The notes beneath the pieces were generated by a model. The model was not told the DNA's origin. It saw only the letters and a list, made by a program, of their open reading frames with translations, and did not search any database. 50,352 nucleotides of DNA, taken from positions 1-50,352 of the forward strand of contig CAZOOP010000027.1 of NCBI GenBank assembly GCA_964581465.1. Direction: 5' to 3'. This DNA comes from WJMB01 sp964581465 (GTDB taxonomy: Bacteria > RBG-13-66-14). The position numbers and the translations under genes are program-made. Of this stretch, positions 8,696 to 18,100 are shown piece by piece (position 1 is the first letter of the stretch; each line of letters starts with the position of its first letter).

Positions 8696-9628
8696 ATGGC
8701 CAAGCGCAAGTTCAAAGACCCGGTGACCCAGAAGGCCGTGCTGGTCTACCTGCTGACCATCCTGGTCGGCTATCTGGTGCTGCACTACGGCGTGCTCAAC
8801 CAGTACGGCCGGGCCGATGAGATCGAGCTGGCCACGGTCACCAAGCGCACCGAGCTCCAGGACCTGCTGGCCAAGGGGCAGCGAGCCGAGCAGCTCCGCG
8901 GCGAGATCGCCGAGTACGAGCGGGTCATCGAGAGCCTGCGCGGCCGTCTGCCGCCGCCGCTGGCCGAGGACGAGCTGGTCCGCGCCCTGGGCCGAGCGGC
9001 TTCGGCCGCCGGCATCGAAGGCAACATGGAGTCCTTCCAGCGCAAGGGCACCACCACGGAGAACGAGGTCACCATCTCCGAGCGCGAGGTCTCTTTCATC
9101 AGCGGCTACCACGAGTTCGCCCGCTTCGTGGTCAACCTGTCGCGCTTTTTGCCCCAGGTCGAGATCCGCGAGCTGACGATGACCGGCCTGGCCGGGGCGA
9201 CGCCGGGGCGCACCCTCGAGGGCACGCTGCTGTTGGCCGTCTACTCGAGCAGCCTGGCCCGCCCCGAGCCCGGCGACTTCCCCGCCGCGGACGAGGCCGA
9301 AGCGCTCGAAGAAGAAGCCCTGAGTTACAGCGATCTGGGCCGCCGCGATCCCTTCCTGCCCCCGGGCCCCCAGCCCGGCGAGATGCCCACCGCCTCCCAG
9401 GCCAACCTGGCCAACCTCCACTACCGCGGAATGCTCAGCGTCGACGGCAAGCCCACCGCCCTGGTCGAAGACGCGATGGGCGTCGGCTACTCGCTCAAGG
9501 TCGGCGACTCCATCGCCGGGGGGAAGGTGGTCTCGATCAGCGCCGAAGAGCTGGTCATCAGCGCCCCGGGCTGGGGCCTCCGGGTGCTGCGCATGGAGAC
9601 CGGCCCACCACCGGGCACCGTCGAGTAG
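8696..9628 (+). CDS. PilO-PilP fusion, type IV pilus alignment protein
   Basis: The 310-residue product joins two proteins that are normally separate. Residues 15-35 form a membrane segment, 40-92 a coiled coil and about 95-185 the ferredoxin-like PilO periplasmic domain. After a Pro/Glu-rich linker (190-214) comes a PilP-like domain: RRDPF at 216-220, then YRGMLSVDGKPTALVED and GYSLKVGDSIAGGKV, matching the PilP beta-sandwich that contacts the PilQ secretin. PilP is usually a lipoprotein; here PilO's membrane anchor would replace the lipid. ATG 8696 directly follows the small Cys-rich ORF. No pilQ follows; the next 1.4 kb is mobile-element debris. PilO assignment is firm, PilP part strong from the motif series. 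Confidence 0.87.
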   Translation: MAKRKFKDPVTQKAVLVYLLTILVGYLVLHYGVLNQYGRADEIELATVTKRTELQDLLAKGQRAEQLRGEIAEYERVIESLRGRLPPPLAEDELVRALGRAASAAGIEGNMESFQRKGTTTENEVTISEREVSFISGYHEFARFVVNLSRFLPQVEIRELTMTGLAGATPGRTLEGTLLLAVYSSSLARPEPGDFPAADEAEALEEEALSYSDLGRRDPFLPPGPQPGEMPTASQANLANLHYRGMLSVDGKPTALVEDAMGVGYSLKVGDSIAGGKVVSISAEELVISAPGWGLRVLRMETGPPPGTVE

Positions 9629-9896
9629 GCCCCGGGGACCGTCGTCGAGCGTTGGAAATCCTTACAGAACGACTTTGGGTTCGCACGAAAATCCAAAGAA
9701 AGTATAGTCCCCAGTCGCCCGTTGAGGAAGAAATATAACCGCCTATTTAAAGGGCACATTAGGCTGGGAAAGGCGGAGCTAGCCTAGGTAGAGATTTATA
9801 CCAATCATACTTGTTTGAGCTTACAAATCTAGCGGTTCTAAGCGAACGGGTGCTGTTCTCCAGAAGAGACAGGACGACCCCAAAGACATTTAAGTA

Positions 9897-10559
9897 GGGA
9901 TCAGCACAGAAGATGAACATCAGCTATTGCAGTTGGGTGCCTATGTCGGCGTGAGCAAGTCTGTTGTCCTGCCACCAACGAAGGGGACAATGTAGCGGGG
10001 AAGAGCAGAACGAGGGACCGGCACGTCAAGTGTCCCAGATGCAACTAGCGCTATCTCTACCGCTGCGCCGACGGACGTCGTAAGCGCAAGCGCTGCGGTC
10101 AGTAATTCAACCCTCGTCCCCGGGGGCCTCGCAACGAGCCGCCGCCGGAAAACCGTAGTGAGATAACGCGTCTGTTCCGGCTCGGCCTCCCGACGGTGCG
10201 GATCATCCTCCCCGAGCGCTGTGACAGCAAGCATCTGGTCGGTGCGGTCCTGGACAATTTGGAGAACGTCGAGCTGGACTCGATCGTCTACTCCGACAAC
10301 TGGAAGGCCTATAACAGGCTGTCGCTCAACGGTTTACAACACAAACGCATCAACCATGACAAGACCCTGGTCAATGGCAAGGTGCCTATCAACGGCTCAG
10401 AGAGCTCCCGAGGCTATGCTAAAAGCCTACCACGGCGGCTTTAAACACAACTTCGAACTCGTTGAAAGATCGTTCCGATTCAGCCATCGCGACGACGAAA
10501 ACGCGCTGAACTACCTCAGGAGCATACTTCGCGCTTGTTGATAATTAGGTGATAATCAC
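9897..10559 (+). pseudogene. Decayed IS1595-family transposase element
   Basis: The frame at about 10020-10105 encodes the N-terminal zinc ribbon KCPRCN, a stop, then RYLYRCADGRRKRKRCGQ. The region from 10196 encodes the ISXO2-like core ILPERCDSKHLVG, SDNWKAYNRLSLNG and KRINHDKT, with a frameshift near 10410 and the tail LRSILRAC. In-frame stops and a deletion of most of the catalytic core make it dead. The right end is GTGATAATCAC (10549-10559). The left end at GGGATCAGCAC (9897) is inferred from spacing to the zinc ribbon; no target duplication is visible. The stretch 9629-9896 shows no gene. Confidence 0.8.
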
Positions 10560-10745
10560 AAATCTAAAAAACTATGAGCGACCAACAGCCTCTGGATTCC
10601 ATGAACGCTGAATACAAGTCGCAAGGTTTTTACCAAAAAACTGCTGTATGATAAAAACAGCAGTAAAAGCTATAAGCTGGTAGTTCCGGTCCGTTCCGAT
10701 CCGTTCCGATCCGTTCCGATCCAAAGAAGAGTGATAACGTATAAT
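10551..10745. repeat. Degenerate MITE-like repeat with a 10-bp tandem repeat
   Basis: The block AGCTATAAGCTGGTAGTTCCGG resembles the right-hand part of the MITEs at 20351-20726 and 46962-47328, and GAGTGATAACG at 10731-10741 looks like a worn right end. A 10-bp unit GTTCCGATCC is repeated three times with a variant copy ahead of it (10690-10722). The left boundary shares the bases GATAATCAC with the end of the preceding IS, as if two terminal repeats had recombined. Confidence 0.4.
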
Positions 10746-10940
10746 GATTACCGTCCAACCCGGCTCTGTAGGGTTGGGTCTTTGATACCAATCCCACTAC
10801 CCGACTGCGCAGCAGATAATAAGAGGTCGGATTGGAAAACCTGATCCTACATTTAGCTAGTAATCCGGCGAACCGTCACCTAACAGTAAATGATAAGCAT
10901 CTCGTATCGCCCCGTGTGTGACAGCTTACCAAGTACAACA

Positions 10941-10968
10941 GGGACGGGCGCTCGGCCCGTCCCTTTTT
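10941..10968 (+). terminator. Intrinsic terminator-like hairpin
   Basis: GGGACGGGC and GCCCGTCCC pair around a short loop (10941-10963) and are followed by TTTTT (10964-10968). The U-tract favours plus-strand transcription coming from the IS region. It lies 32 bp beyond the stop of the minus-strand dehydrogenase and could also slow that transcript. Confidence 0.6.
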
Positions 10969-10999
10969 ACCACCACCTCGATTCGCATACGTATCCGCG

Positions 11000-12571
11000 C
11001 TATAGGACCTCGCTGATGCTTTTACCTTGCAGGAACAGCAGCAGGTAGTCGCGGCCGCCGGCCTTGGAGTCGGTGCCGCTCATGTTGAAGCCGCCGAAGG
11101 GCTCGACGTCGACCAGGGCGCCGGTGCACTTGCGGTTGAGATAGAGGTTGCCGACGTGGAGTTCGCGGCGGGCGCGCTCCAGGCGGCGGCGGTCCATCGA
11201 GAACAGGGCGCCGGTGAGGCCGTAGATGGTCGAGTTGGCGATCTCGATGATCTGCTCGAAGTCCCGGGCCTTGATCACGGCGGTGACGGGGCCGAAGATC
11301 TCCTCCTGGGCGACGCGGGCGTCGGGGTCCACGTCGGCGAAAACGGTGGGCTGGATGTAATAACCCTCGCGACCGGCGACCTCGGCGGGTCCGCCGCCGC
11401 AGAGCAGCCGACCCTCGCCCTTGCCGATCTCGATGTAGGAGAGGATCTTGTCGTAAGACTCCTTGTTGATGACCGGACCGTGGTTGTTGACGGCGGGGCC
11501 GTCGATCCACTCGATGGGATCGTGGGTGACGATCCCGGGCACACGTTCGGCCAGTTTGGCCACGACCTCATCGTAGATGTCGGCGTGGATGATGGCCCGG
11601 GAGCCGGCGGAGCACTTCTGCCCCTGGAAGCCGAAAGCGCTGACGGTGACGGCCTCGACGACCTTGTCGACCTCGGCGGTCTCGTCGGCGGCGACGAAGT
11701 CCTTGCCGCCCATTTCGAGGACGGTGCGCTTGAGCCACTTCTGACCGGGATGGACCTTGGCGGCGCGCTCGAAGATGCGCATGCCGACCTCCATCGAGCC
11801 GGTGAAGTTGATGAAGCGGGTCTGGGGATGATCGACCAGCAGGTCGCCGATCTCACCGCCGGAGCCGGGGATGAAGTTCAGCACACCCTTGGGCAGATGT
11901 AGTTGCTCGAAGATATCGAAGAGCTGCCAGGCGATGGCCGGGGCCGGGGTGGCCGGCTTGAGGCAGATGGTGTTGCCGCAGACGATGGGCGCGACGGTGA
12001 TCCCGGCCATGATGGCGAAGGGGAAGTTCCAGGGCGGAATCGCGACCCCGGCGCCCAGGGGGATGTAGTGGTAGTCGTTCTCGAAACCGGGAAAGGGGGT
12101 CTGGGGCTTGGTGCCGGCGTAGCGACGCGCCTCCCGGGCGTAGAACTCGAGGAAGTCGATGCCCTCGGCGACGTCGGCGTAGGCCTCGATCCAGTTCTTG
12201 CCCTCTTCGATGACCATCCAGGCCGACAGCTCGTAGATCCGGTCGCGGCAGATGCGCGCGGCGTTGAGCAGGTAGCGGGAGCGCTCCTCGGCGCCGACGA
12301 AGCGCCAGCTCTCGAAGGCCTCGTTGGCGGCCTCGATAGCCTTGACGGCCAGCTCGGCGGTGCACTTGTGGAAGGTGCCGACGATCTGGTCGGTGTTTCC
12401 CGGATTGATCGAGTCGAAGGTCTTGCCGGTCTCGATGTGCTCGCCGTTGATGACGACGGGATAGGTGCGGCCGAGTTTGCTCTTGACCAGCTCGAGGGCC
12501 TCTTCCATCCGGCGGCGCGGCTCGGGCTCGTTGAAGTTGACGTAAGGCTCGTTCTTGTAGGGAGGCAGCAT
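11000..12571 (-). CDS. rocA: 1-pyrroline-5-carboxylate dehydrogenase
   Basis: This NAD-dependent enzyme converts glutamate semialdehyde (from proline or ornithine breakdown) to glutamate. The 523 residues match the monofunctional RocA/PruA length. PPWNFPFAI and GNTICLKPAT form the cofactor site, Glu286 lies in LEMGGKD, catalytic Cys320 in FQGQKCSAGSR, and QEEIFGP and the C-terminal SGTDSKAGGRDYLLLFLQ segment are diagnostic for P5C dehydrogenase rather than other ALDHs. ATG 12571 is preceded by AGGAG. It is followed by a hairpin (10941-10963). No proline dehydrogenase is in the window. The next gene on this strand lies upstream, 104 bp away. Confidence 0.93.
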   Translation of the reverse strand: MLPPYKNEPYVNFNEPEPRRRMEEALELVKSKLGRTYPVVINGEHIETGKTFDSINPGNTDQIVGTFHKCTAELAVKAIEAANEAFESWRFVGAEERSRYLLNAARICRDRIYELSAWMVIEEGKNWIEAYADVAEGIDFLEFYAREARRYAGTKPQTPFPGFENDYHYIPLGAGVAIPPWNFPFAIMAGITVAPIVCGNTICLKPATPAPAIAWQLFDIFEQLHLPKGVLNFIPGSGGEIGDLLVDHPQTRFINFTGSMEVGMRIFERAAKVHPGQKWLKRTVLEMGGKDFVAADETAEVDKVVEAVTVSAFGFQGQKCSAGSRAIIHADIYDEVVAKLAERVPGIVTHDPIEWIDGPAVNNHGPVINKESYDKILSYIEIGKGEGRLLCGGGPAEVAGREGYYIQPTVFADVDPDARVAQEEIFGPVTAVIKARDFEQIIEIANSTIYGLTGALFSMDRRRLERARRELHVGNLYLNRKCTGALVDVEPFGGFNMSGTDSKAGGRDYLLLFLQGKSISEVL

Positions 12572-12628
12572 GGGCGTTTCACTCCTGCTGGAAGGTTGAA
12601 CTCCGAGGTCCGTTCATCAAGCGCCCCG

Positions 12629-12634
12629 ATTATA
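12629..12634 (-). promoter_or_regulatory. Candidate -10 box for the P5C dehydrogenase gene
   Basis: TATAAT is read on the minus strand 58 bp before the start codon, with a poor -35 (TTTATT at 17 bp). A 13-bp inverted repeat (GGTTGATTGTGAA at 12640-12652 with TTCACAATCAGCC at 12669-12681) lies just upstream. It could be an operator or the end of the preceding gene's transcript. Confidence 0.35.
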
Positions 12635-12675
12635 ACGCCGGTTGATTGTGAAATAAAGGTCGAAAGGGTTCACAA

Positions 12676-14016
12676 TCAGCCGGAGCCCTTCCGCCGCCTC
12701 CGGCGCCGTTCTTCGATTCGTCCCCCGAGGTGAGACAGCCCGGCGCCGGCCAGCACCGCGTAGCCCAGCTCGATCGGCACACGGAATCGACCGGCGATGA
12801 AGGTCACCGACAGCGCCGCGGCGTTGACGGCGATGAAGCCGAGGACGGGCAGCAGCTCCCTCCAGCGTTTGCGTTCAACAATGACGCCGTAGAGGGCCAG
12901 GGCGAATAGGGCGATGGAGAAGACGTACATCGCCCAGGCGCCCAGGTTTCCCAGGCCCCGCTCGAAGCCGCCGAAGGCGGGATCGAGCACCAACCCGACG
13001 CCGAAACGCCCGGCGGTCAGGCCCAGGGCCCGCCAGGGTCGTTCGGCGATCAACCGCCGGGACAGGGCATGGAGATCGGCATCCATCGCGGGCTCGGGCT
13101 TATTGAGCAGCGCCATATCGGCGCTCGGCGGCAGGGCCGGGTGGATGGTGCCCAGGTAAGTCAAACCCGCCGCATCGCCGTAGCCTTTCAAGAGGTTGAA
13201 ACCGGCCTTGGTCGACAGGGGGGTGAAGTCGTCGAAGCGCCCGGCGTTGAAGATCATCCAGGGGCTGAGGACAAGCAGGCAGGCCCCGAGAACGATCAGC
13301 CAGCGGCCGCCGGCGCGCAGCCATCGTCGCCACCACGCGCGATCCCCAGCCCGTTCAGCCAGCAGAAGAACGATCAGGATTACGGCCAGATAGGCCAGGA
13401 TCACCTGGCGCACCAGGGCGGCGACACCCAGCACACCGCCCAGCAGCAAAAGCAGCCCGCGCCGCCCGTCGCCTTGGTACAGCCGCACGGTCAGATAAAC
13501 CACCAGCAGGCCCAGGGCGGCCTCCAGGCAGGTCGGTTGCAGATAGGCCGTCGGGGCGATCACCGTGGGCGAGAGCGCCGCCAGCAATCCACCGAGGAAG
13601 GCGACCCGCTCACCGAAGATATCCCGTCCGATCAAATACACCAACCAGACCGCCGCCAGGCCAGCCAGGAGGTTCAGCGCGTAGGCAACGGTGAAGGCGG
13701 CGCCACCGAAAACGCTCAGCAGGCCCGCCAGTAACAAGGTGAAACCGGGCAGCATGAAGGCCGTGGGCCGCAAGGGCAGCCCGGCCCCCTCCAGGGCCGC
13801 CGCGTACTCGGGGGAGCCCGCCGCCAGGCGCTTGTGGTGTTCGCCGATGTAATAATCGTGGACATTGAAGCTGTAGCCCAGCCCGCCGTTGAGGTTGCGG
13901 GCGATCACCCCGTATTCGAAGGTGTCCGGGTTCTCGAAGTCGGCGAAGACGGTTAAAACCCCCAGGCGTGCGAAAAGCGCGACGAGCAGGACGATCAGCA
14001 AGCCGTATCTCTTCAT
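12676..14016 (-). CDS. GT39-like multi-pass membrane glycosyltransferase (copy 1)
   Basis: The 446-residue membrane protein has about ten to twelve hydrophobic segments and the GT-C layout: an N-terminal membrane segment followed by the acidic pair in the first periplasmic loop (FENPDTFEYGVIARN, Asp and Glu), as in ArnT/PMT-type enzymes using polyprenyl-phosphate sugars. The family's positively charged tail follows the last membrane helix. The likely start is ATG 14016 (MKRYGLL), giving a membrane-insertion N-terminus; the open frame runs to 14244 but that part overlaps repeat A copy 2. The protein resembles the product of 14571-15923 in sequence order and size. Sugar donor and acceptor unknown; lipid A or glycoprotein decoration would fit a diderm. 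Confidence 0.82.
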   Translation of the reverse strand: MKRYGLLIVLLVALFARLGVLTVFADFENPDTFEYGVIARNLNGGLGYSFNVHDYYIGEHHKRLAAGSPEYAAALEGAGLPLRPTAFMLPGFTLLLAGLLSVFGGAAFTVAYALNLLAGLAAVWLVYLIGRDIFGERVAFLGGLLAALSPTVIAPTAYLQPTCLEAALGLLVVYLTVRLYQGDGRRGLLLLLGGVLGVAALVRQVILAYLAVILIVLLLAERAGDRAWWRRWLRAGGRWLIVLGACLLVLSPWMIFNAGRFDDFTPLSTKAGFNLLKGYGDAAGLTYLGTIHPALPPSADMALLNKPEPAMDADLHALSRRLIAERPWRALGLTAGRFGVGLVLDPAFGGFERGLGNLGAWAMYVFSIALFALALYGVIVERKRWRELLPVLGFIAVNAAALSVTFIAGRFRVPIELGYAVLAGAGLSHLGGRIEERRRRRRKGSG

Positions 14017-14154
14017 CCAGCTATGGTTTGACGGAGCCTGCGACACACGTAACCTCGCTTGGATTAGACGCTTGAGAAACGAACTCCGGCAACGATCGGG
14101 CTGTTCAACATAACGACTGCTCAATAGTAACAAGACCATGGGGGCTGCGGGAAT

Positions 14155-14517
14155 CAATCCCGGATGGCTCATACAAGATCCAGGACCAGTCGACTCCAAA
14201 ACGATACTTCGATCCCCTTCTAAAAGCGGCTGAGACGAGGCCATGCTGAATCAAGTTACGCCCGCAACCTAATCCCCACAGTGCTGACTCATCTTTATTG
14301 CTTGATAACAGGCCACTTAGGATACTAGCATCATCGAGGCCAATGGCGTCAAGCAGTTGTATAGTGTATGTGCCGTCGCCAAGGGCATCTCAAGCACATT
14401 GTGATCCATGTCCCCGCCACAAGCATCTCGCTCCATGTGCGCACCGGTTTATAGTCTAACTGCTTTTATCTAAATGCTTTCCAGTAACACTATGGTCCGT
14501 TGCCGCCAAGTGATCCC
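14155..14517 (-). repeat. Dispersed repeat family A, copy 2
   Basis: Read on the minus strand it begins GGGATCACTTGGCGGCAACG (14517 downwards), the same as 46111 onward, and then runs through the shared landmarks GATGCTTGTGGC, GCTTGACGCCATTGGCC and GATTCAGCATGGCCTCGTC. It fills the interval between the two GT39-like genes. Confidence 0.6.
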
Positions 14518-14570
14518 AGACGGATTCCAAGGCCTTGATCCCGCCGTTCCTTTCGACTACGGTTGGCGAT

Positions 14571-15923
14571 TCACCCCGCTCGCTTCCTCTCATCAACCTT
14601 CCGTTGGCGCCCTTCGAAAAACCGCTTAAGGCCCCAGACCAGCCCCGGCCCCCCCAGCAGGCAATAGTTCAGCAGAACCGGCAGGCGGTTGCGCGCGCTG
14701 ACGAAGGTGGGCAGCATGAATGCCAAAAAGAGCAGAATCAAAGCGAAGATAGGCGTCAGCTCCCGCCAGCGCCGTCGCTCCACGATAACCCCGACAACGG
14801 CCAGGCCCAGCAGCAGAAACTGGTAGAGGTAGATCAGCAACCGGGCCGCCCTCGGCAAATCCACCCCCGGTCTATCCCCGGGCGGGTCCATCAGCAGGCC
14901 GAAAACGGCCCGTTTGAGGACCAGCCCCAGGGAGCGAGCCGGGTTGCGGGTTATGTAGCCCCAGGCCTCATCGCTAAGTCGTTGGGAAACCAAGATCTCG
15001 TTATCCCGGGCGGGAGGCTCGGGCAGGTCGAGCGTCCACAGCAGGGAACTGATGCGGTGGGGTGTCTCGAAGCCGTCGGTCTGGTCGTTGAACCCGCGAA
15101 CCATGTTCAGGCCGCTCTTGTTGGTGATCGGAAAGAAGCCCTCGAAGCGGATGGCGTTGAAAACCATCCAAGGCGAGAACAGCGCCAGGGCTACAGCCAG
15201 GGTGACTGCGGAGCGTCCCAGGGCGGTTTTCCAGCGTCGTCCGGCGGCCTGGTCGCGCCGGGCGACGAGGTAGACGACGGGAATCAGAGGCAGGTAAAAG
15301 AGGATCAGCTCGCGGAACAGGGCGGTCACCCCGACGACGGCGCCCAGGAGCAGCCAGTTCACCCATCGCCCGGGCTCTTTGATGGCGCGCACGGTCAGGT
15401 AGACAGCCGCGGTGAGCCCCAGCAGCTCGAAGACCGCCGGGAAGAAAAGGATCACCGCCCCGGCCAACCCCGGGGTGCCGGCGAAGAGCAACCCGCTCCA
15501 GAGCCCCGCCCGGCGCCCGAAGAGGCGTTCGACGGTCAAATAGACGAACAGGGCCGTCGCCGTCGCCGCCAGCAACTGCAGCAAATAGACGACCAGGTAA
15601 GCCCCGGGTTCACCGAACCAGTCGAAGAGCCAGCTCAGCAGCAGGGGGTAGGCCGGAGGCATGATCGCCGTCGGTGTCGGCGAAGCGCCGTTCTCGGCCA
15701 GCCACTCCAGATAGCCCGGCTCGCCGGGCTTGACCTCGAGGTAGAGCTGGTCGAAGTGGACCCGGTAACCGTATCCGGCGTTGATGTGCCGGGCGATGAT
15801 GCCGTACTCGTTGGTTTTGGGTTCGCGATACTCGGCGAAGAAGATCATCAATAACAGACGCATAAAGATTGTCGCCGCTATAACGACCAGGATGCTACGC
15901 CTCCGACTCCATTTCTTTGTCAT
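14571..15923 (-). CDS. GT39-like multi-pass membrane glycosyltransferase (copy 2)
   Basis: The 450-residue protein has the same GT-C architecture as its neighbour at 12676-14016: a first membrane helix, an acidic periplasmic loop motif (EYREPKTNEYGIIARH), SPTPTAIMPPAYPL, a FSPWMVFNAIRFEGFFPITNKSG segment also present in the neighbour as SPWMIFNAGRFDDFTPLSTKAG, and a basic tail. It is therefore a paralogue, expected to move a sugar from a polyprenyl-phosphate carrier in the inner membrane. ATG 15923 has the strong site AAAGGAGGAT. An IS end (15941) lies 5 bp upstream of that site, so any native promoter has been displaced or supplied by the IS. Confidence 0.83.
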   Translation of the reverse strand: MTKKWSRRRSILVVIAATIFMRLLLMIFFAEYREPKTNEYGIIARHINAGYGYRVHFDQLYLEVKPGEPGYLEWLAENGASPTPTAIMPPAYPLLLSWLFDWFGEPGAYLVVYLLQLLAATATALFVYLTVERLFGRRAGLWSGLLFAGTPGLAGAVILFFPAVFELLGLTAAVYLTVRAIKEPGRWVNWLLLGAVVGVTALFRELILFYLPLIPVVYLVARRDQAAGRRWKTALGRSAVTLAVALALFSPWMVFNAIRFEGFFPITNKSGLNMVRGFNDQTDGFETPHRISSLLWTLDLPEPPARDNEILVSQRLSDEAWGYITRNPARSLGLVLKRAVFGLLMDPPGDRPGVDLPRAARLLIYLYQFLLLGLAVVGVIVERRRWRELTPIFALILLFLAFMLPTFVSARNRLPVLLNYCLLGGPGLVWGLKRFFEGRQRKVDERKRAG

Positions 15924-15940
15924 CGCCTATCCTCCTTTAA

Positions 15941-16688
15941 GGGATTATCACCTAATTATGAACAAGCGCGAAGTATGCTCCTGAGGTAGTTTAGCGCATC
16001 TCGTCGTCGCGATGGTTGAATCTGAACGACCTTTCTCTGCGAAAGAACCTGTCGTTGCGTTTGAAGCCGCCGTGGTAGGCTTTTAGCATAGCCTCGGGAG
16101 CTCTCTGGGCCGTTGATAGGCACTTTGCCATTGGCCAGGGTCTTGTCATGATTGATGCGTTTGTGGTGAAAACCGTTGAGTGACAGCCTGTTATCGACCT
16201 TCCAGCCGTCGGAGTAGACGATCGAGTCCAGCTCGACATTGTCCAAGATAGCACCGACCAGATGCTTGCTGTCACAGCGCTTGGGCAGGATGACCCGCAC
16301 CTCGCCGCCTCGCGATCGGCGGCGATGCGCTCCCTTAGTCGATTGAACCATTTGGATACTGTTTTAGCGGAAAAACCGACTGCCCTTGCCGCGGCTGCCG
16401 CCGGAACGCTCAGCCAGAATAAGCGAGCTATCTCTTTTCGCTTCGCTTTAGATAGCTTTATGTATCTTGGCCGTTAGGTATATTTCTTACCTCAATTCTT
16501 GCATTTACATCGCCATCGGCCAACCTATAGCGCGCCCTGTGGTTACATTTTGGGCAACAAATGTGCCGGTCGGTTGCTTGTTTACCGCCACTTTTTGCCC
16601 CCTTTCTTGTGACAGAGCATCACAGCCCAACCCGTATGTTAACAGGGCGTTACATACAGGTATCGGTCCGAACACGGTCTACGATCCC
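15941..16688 (-). pseudogene. Decayed IS1595-family transposase element
   Basis: On the minus strand, from 16580 down, it encodes the zinc ribbon CCPKCNHRARYRLADG, then from about 16470 the helix-turn-helix-like KRKEIARLFWLSVPAAAARAVGFSAKTVSKWFNRLRE, a frameshift near 16295, then ILPKRCDSKHLVG, SDGWKVDNRLSLNG and the tail. Ends are GGGATTATCACC (15941) and GGGATCGTAGACC (complement of 16676-16688). Frameshifts make it inactive and no target duplication is evident. Confidence 0.82.
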
Positions 16689-17221
16689 TTATGGGATTCG
16701 TTATTGCTGCTAGAGCTTCACGGAACAACAGTTCACATAAGCTGTGGGCCTGTTATTGTTCATCTCCCGGATTCCGGGTCAACCCCTTCTCAATATTGCG
16801 GCTTCAGCTCGGGACCGCGTTAAACACCGGCTCGTCCGAGATGGGGTTTGCGCAACAAAAGGGACCGTCAGCGTCAATCCAAGGAGCGAGTTTGAAAATG
16901 TGAGGGGCGGGCAGCGCCGTTTCGTTATCGGTCTCGGCTCGATGAGGGGTGGATTACAGGGACCTTTCTTAACCTGCGGCAGAATGCATTCAGCTTCCAT
17001 TTCTCACCACTGAACAAGCAAGCCGATCAACCACCAGACATCAAGCCGCTAGGCGTGACATACCTGTTAAAGAGTGATTATTATCTACAATCTAATCTTT
17101 TCCTAATAACAATACAATATTATGTCTTTTTTGTGGGTAAATGTCAATATCGTCCGTGGCAAGCATGCCTATAAACACGAGCCCTTCCAGCGAAGCGAAG
17201 ATACAAGCATTCCTCGGGGGT
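16689..17221. other. Intergenic stretch without a recognisable gene
   Basis: Short frames occur on both strands but none has a convincing start, codon pattern or family motif. The AT-rich part at 17060-17150 may carry signals but no clear promoter pair. Confidence 0.5.
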
Positions 17222-17262
17222 GGATAAAGAAACGGGGCGGACTCAAGCAAGCCCGCCCCGTT
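17222..17262 (-). terminator. Intrinsic terminator of the beta-barrel gene
   Basis: On the minus strand ACGGGGCGG pairs with CCGCCCCGT around a loop (17231-17262), followed by TTTCTTTAT. It lies 20 bp after the stop codon of the 17282-18100 gene. Confidence 0.75.
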
Positions 17263-17281
17263 GAATAGCTGAGGATGAAAC

Positions 17282-18100
17282 CTAGAAAAAGTACTCCACC
17301 CCCACGCCCAGGGTGAGCTGCGCCCCGGTGAAGACCCGGCCGGTGACCTCGATCCCGTCGCCTTCGCCGTTCTCCAGTTGGTTGATGAAGTCGCCGCGGA
17401 AGAAGGTCAACGAGGCGTCCAGGGCCAGATTGTCCGAGAGCAGGTACTCGACGCCGCCGCCGACGCTCAGCGCCATGCCGCCGCCGGAAAGCTCGCGGTC
17501 GCCCGCGGTGGCGGCCTCGTCGGTGAACGAGGCGTGGGTGTAGCCGATCAGCAGCTCACCGTAGGGACAGAGGCTGGCTTCGAGTTGGTAGAAGGCGCGC
17601 GCACCGGCCAGAACGTAGAGCGAGCTCAGCCGGTTGACGGCGTCGTCGCCGCCGTCGGTGTAGTTAAGGCTCGCCCCGGCCCAGCCCAGATCGCCCACCA
17701 GGTAGAGCCCCCAGCGGAAGGGGTGGAAGCGGTGATCCACCCAGACCAGCTCCGGGTTCTCCGGGTCCAGCAGGTAGCGCTGCTCCGTCTTTTCGGTCAG
17801 GGGGTAGAGGAAGCGGGCGTCGATCCCGACGATCATCCCGGCGCTGTAGTCTTCGCCGCCGTCGCCATCTTCGGGCCGGGGCCACAACGGCGCGCCCAGC
17901 TCCAGGCGCAGCCCCAGGCCGTAGTCGTCGTCGCGGATGATGTAGGGGGCGTAGGTGCTGAAGACGCCCATCTCGCCGGTGTCCGGGTGCTCCATCTTCT
18001 CCATGGACTCCACCCGGTAGGCGGTGAAGGCCCCGGCGGCGGCCGCCGTCAGCAGCAGCGCGCCCAAGGTAAACCTGATCAGCCTACTCATGGTGTTCAT
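17282..18100 (-). CDS. Outer-membrane beta-barrel protein
   Basis: The 272-residue protein has a Sec signal peptide (basic start MNTMSRLIR, hydrophobic core, cleavage after about residue 23, AAAAAGA-FT) and alternating hydrophobic/polar strands that end in the aromatic C-terminal signature YFF expected for BAM-dependent insertion. Glycine-rich strands such as GGGMALSVGGGVEYLLSDNLALDASLTFF resemble OmpA/OmpW-type porin-like barrels. Function (porin, adhesin or structural) cannot be told. ATG 18100 has GGAGTGG ahead of it; ATG 18091 is an alternative. It is a single-gene unit with a good terminator. Confidence 0.78.
   Translation of the reverse strand: MNTMSRLIRFTLGALLLTAAAAGAFTAYRVESMEKMEHPDTGEMGVFSTYAPYIIRDDDYGLGLRLELGAPLWPRPEDGDGGEDYSAGMIVGIDARFLYPLTEKTEQRYLLDPENPELVWVDHRFHPFRWGLYLVGDLGWAGASLNYTDGGDDAVNRLSSLYVLAGARAFYQLEASLCPYGELLIGYTHASFTDEAATAGDRELSGGGMALSVGGGVEYLLSDNLALDASLTFFRGDFINQLENGEGDGIEVTGRVFTGAQLTLGVGVEYFF

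Noticed and set aside
13069..15854. Plus-strand frames over the two GT39-like genes
   Set aside because: Gln/Pro-rich shadows; the minus frames have membrane topology and paralogous motifs.
16467..16903. Plus-strand frames after the IS remnant
   Set aside because: They are the antisense of the transposase remnant plus random frames; no start or motif.
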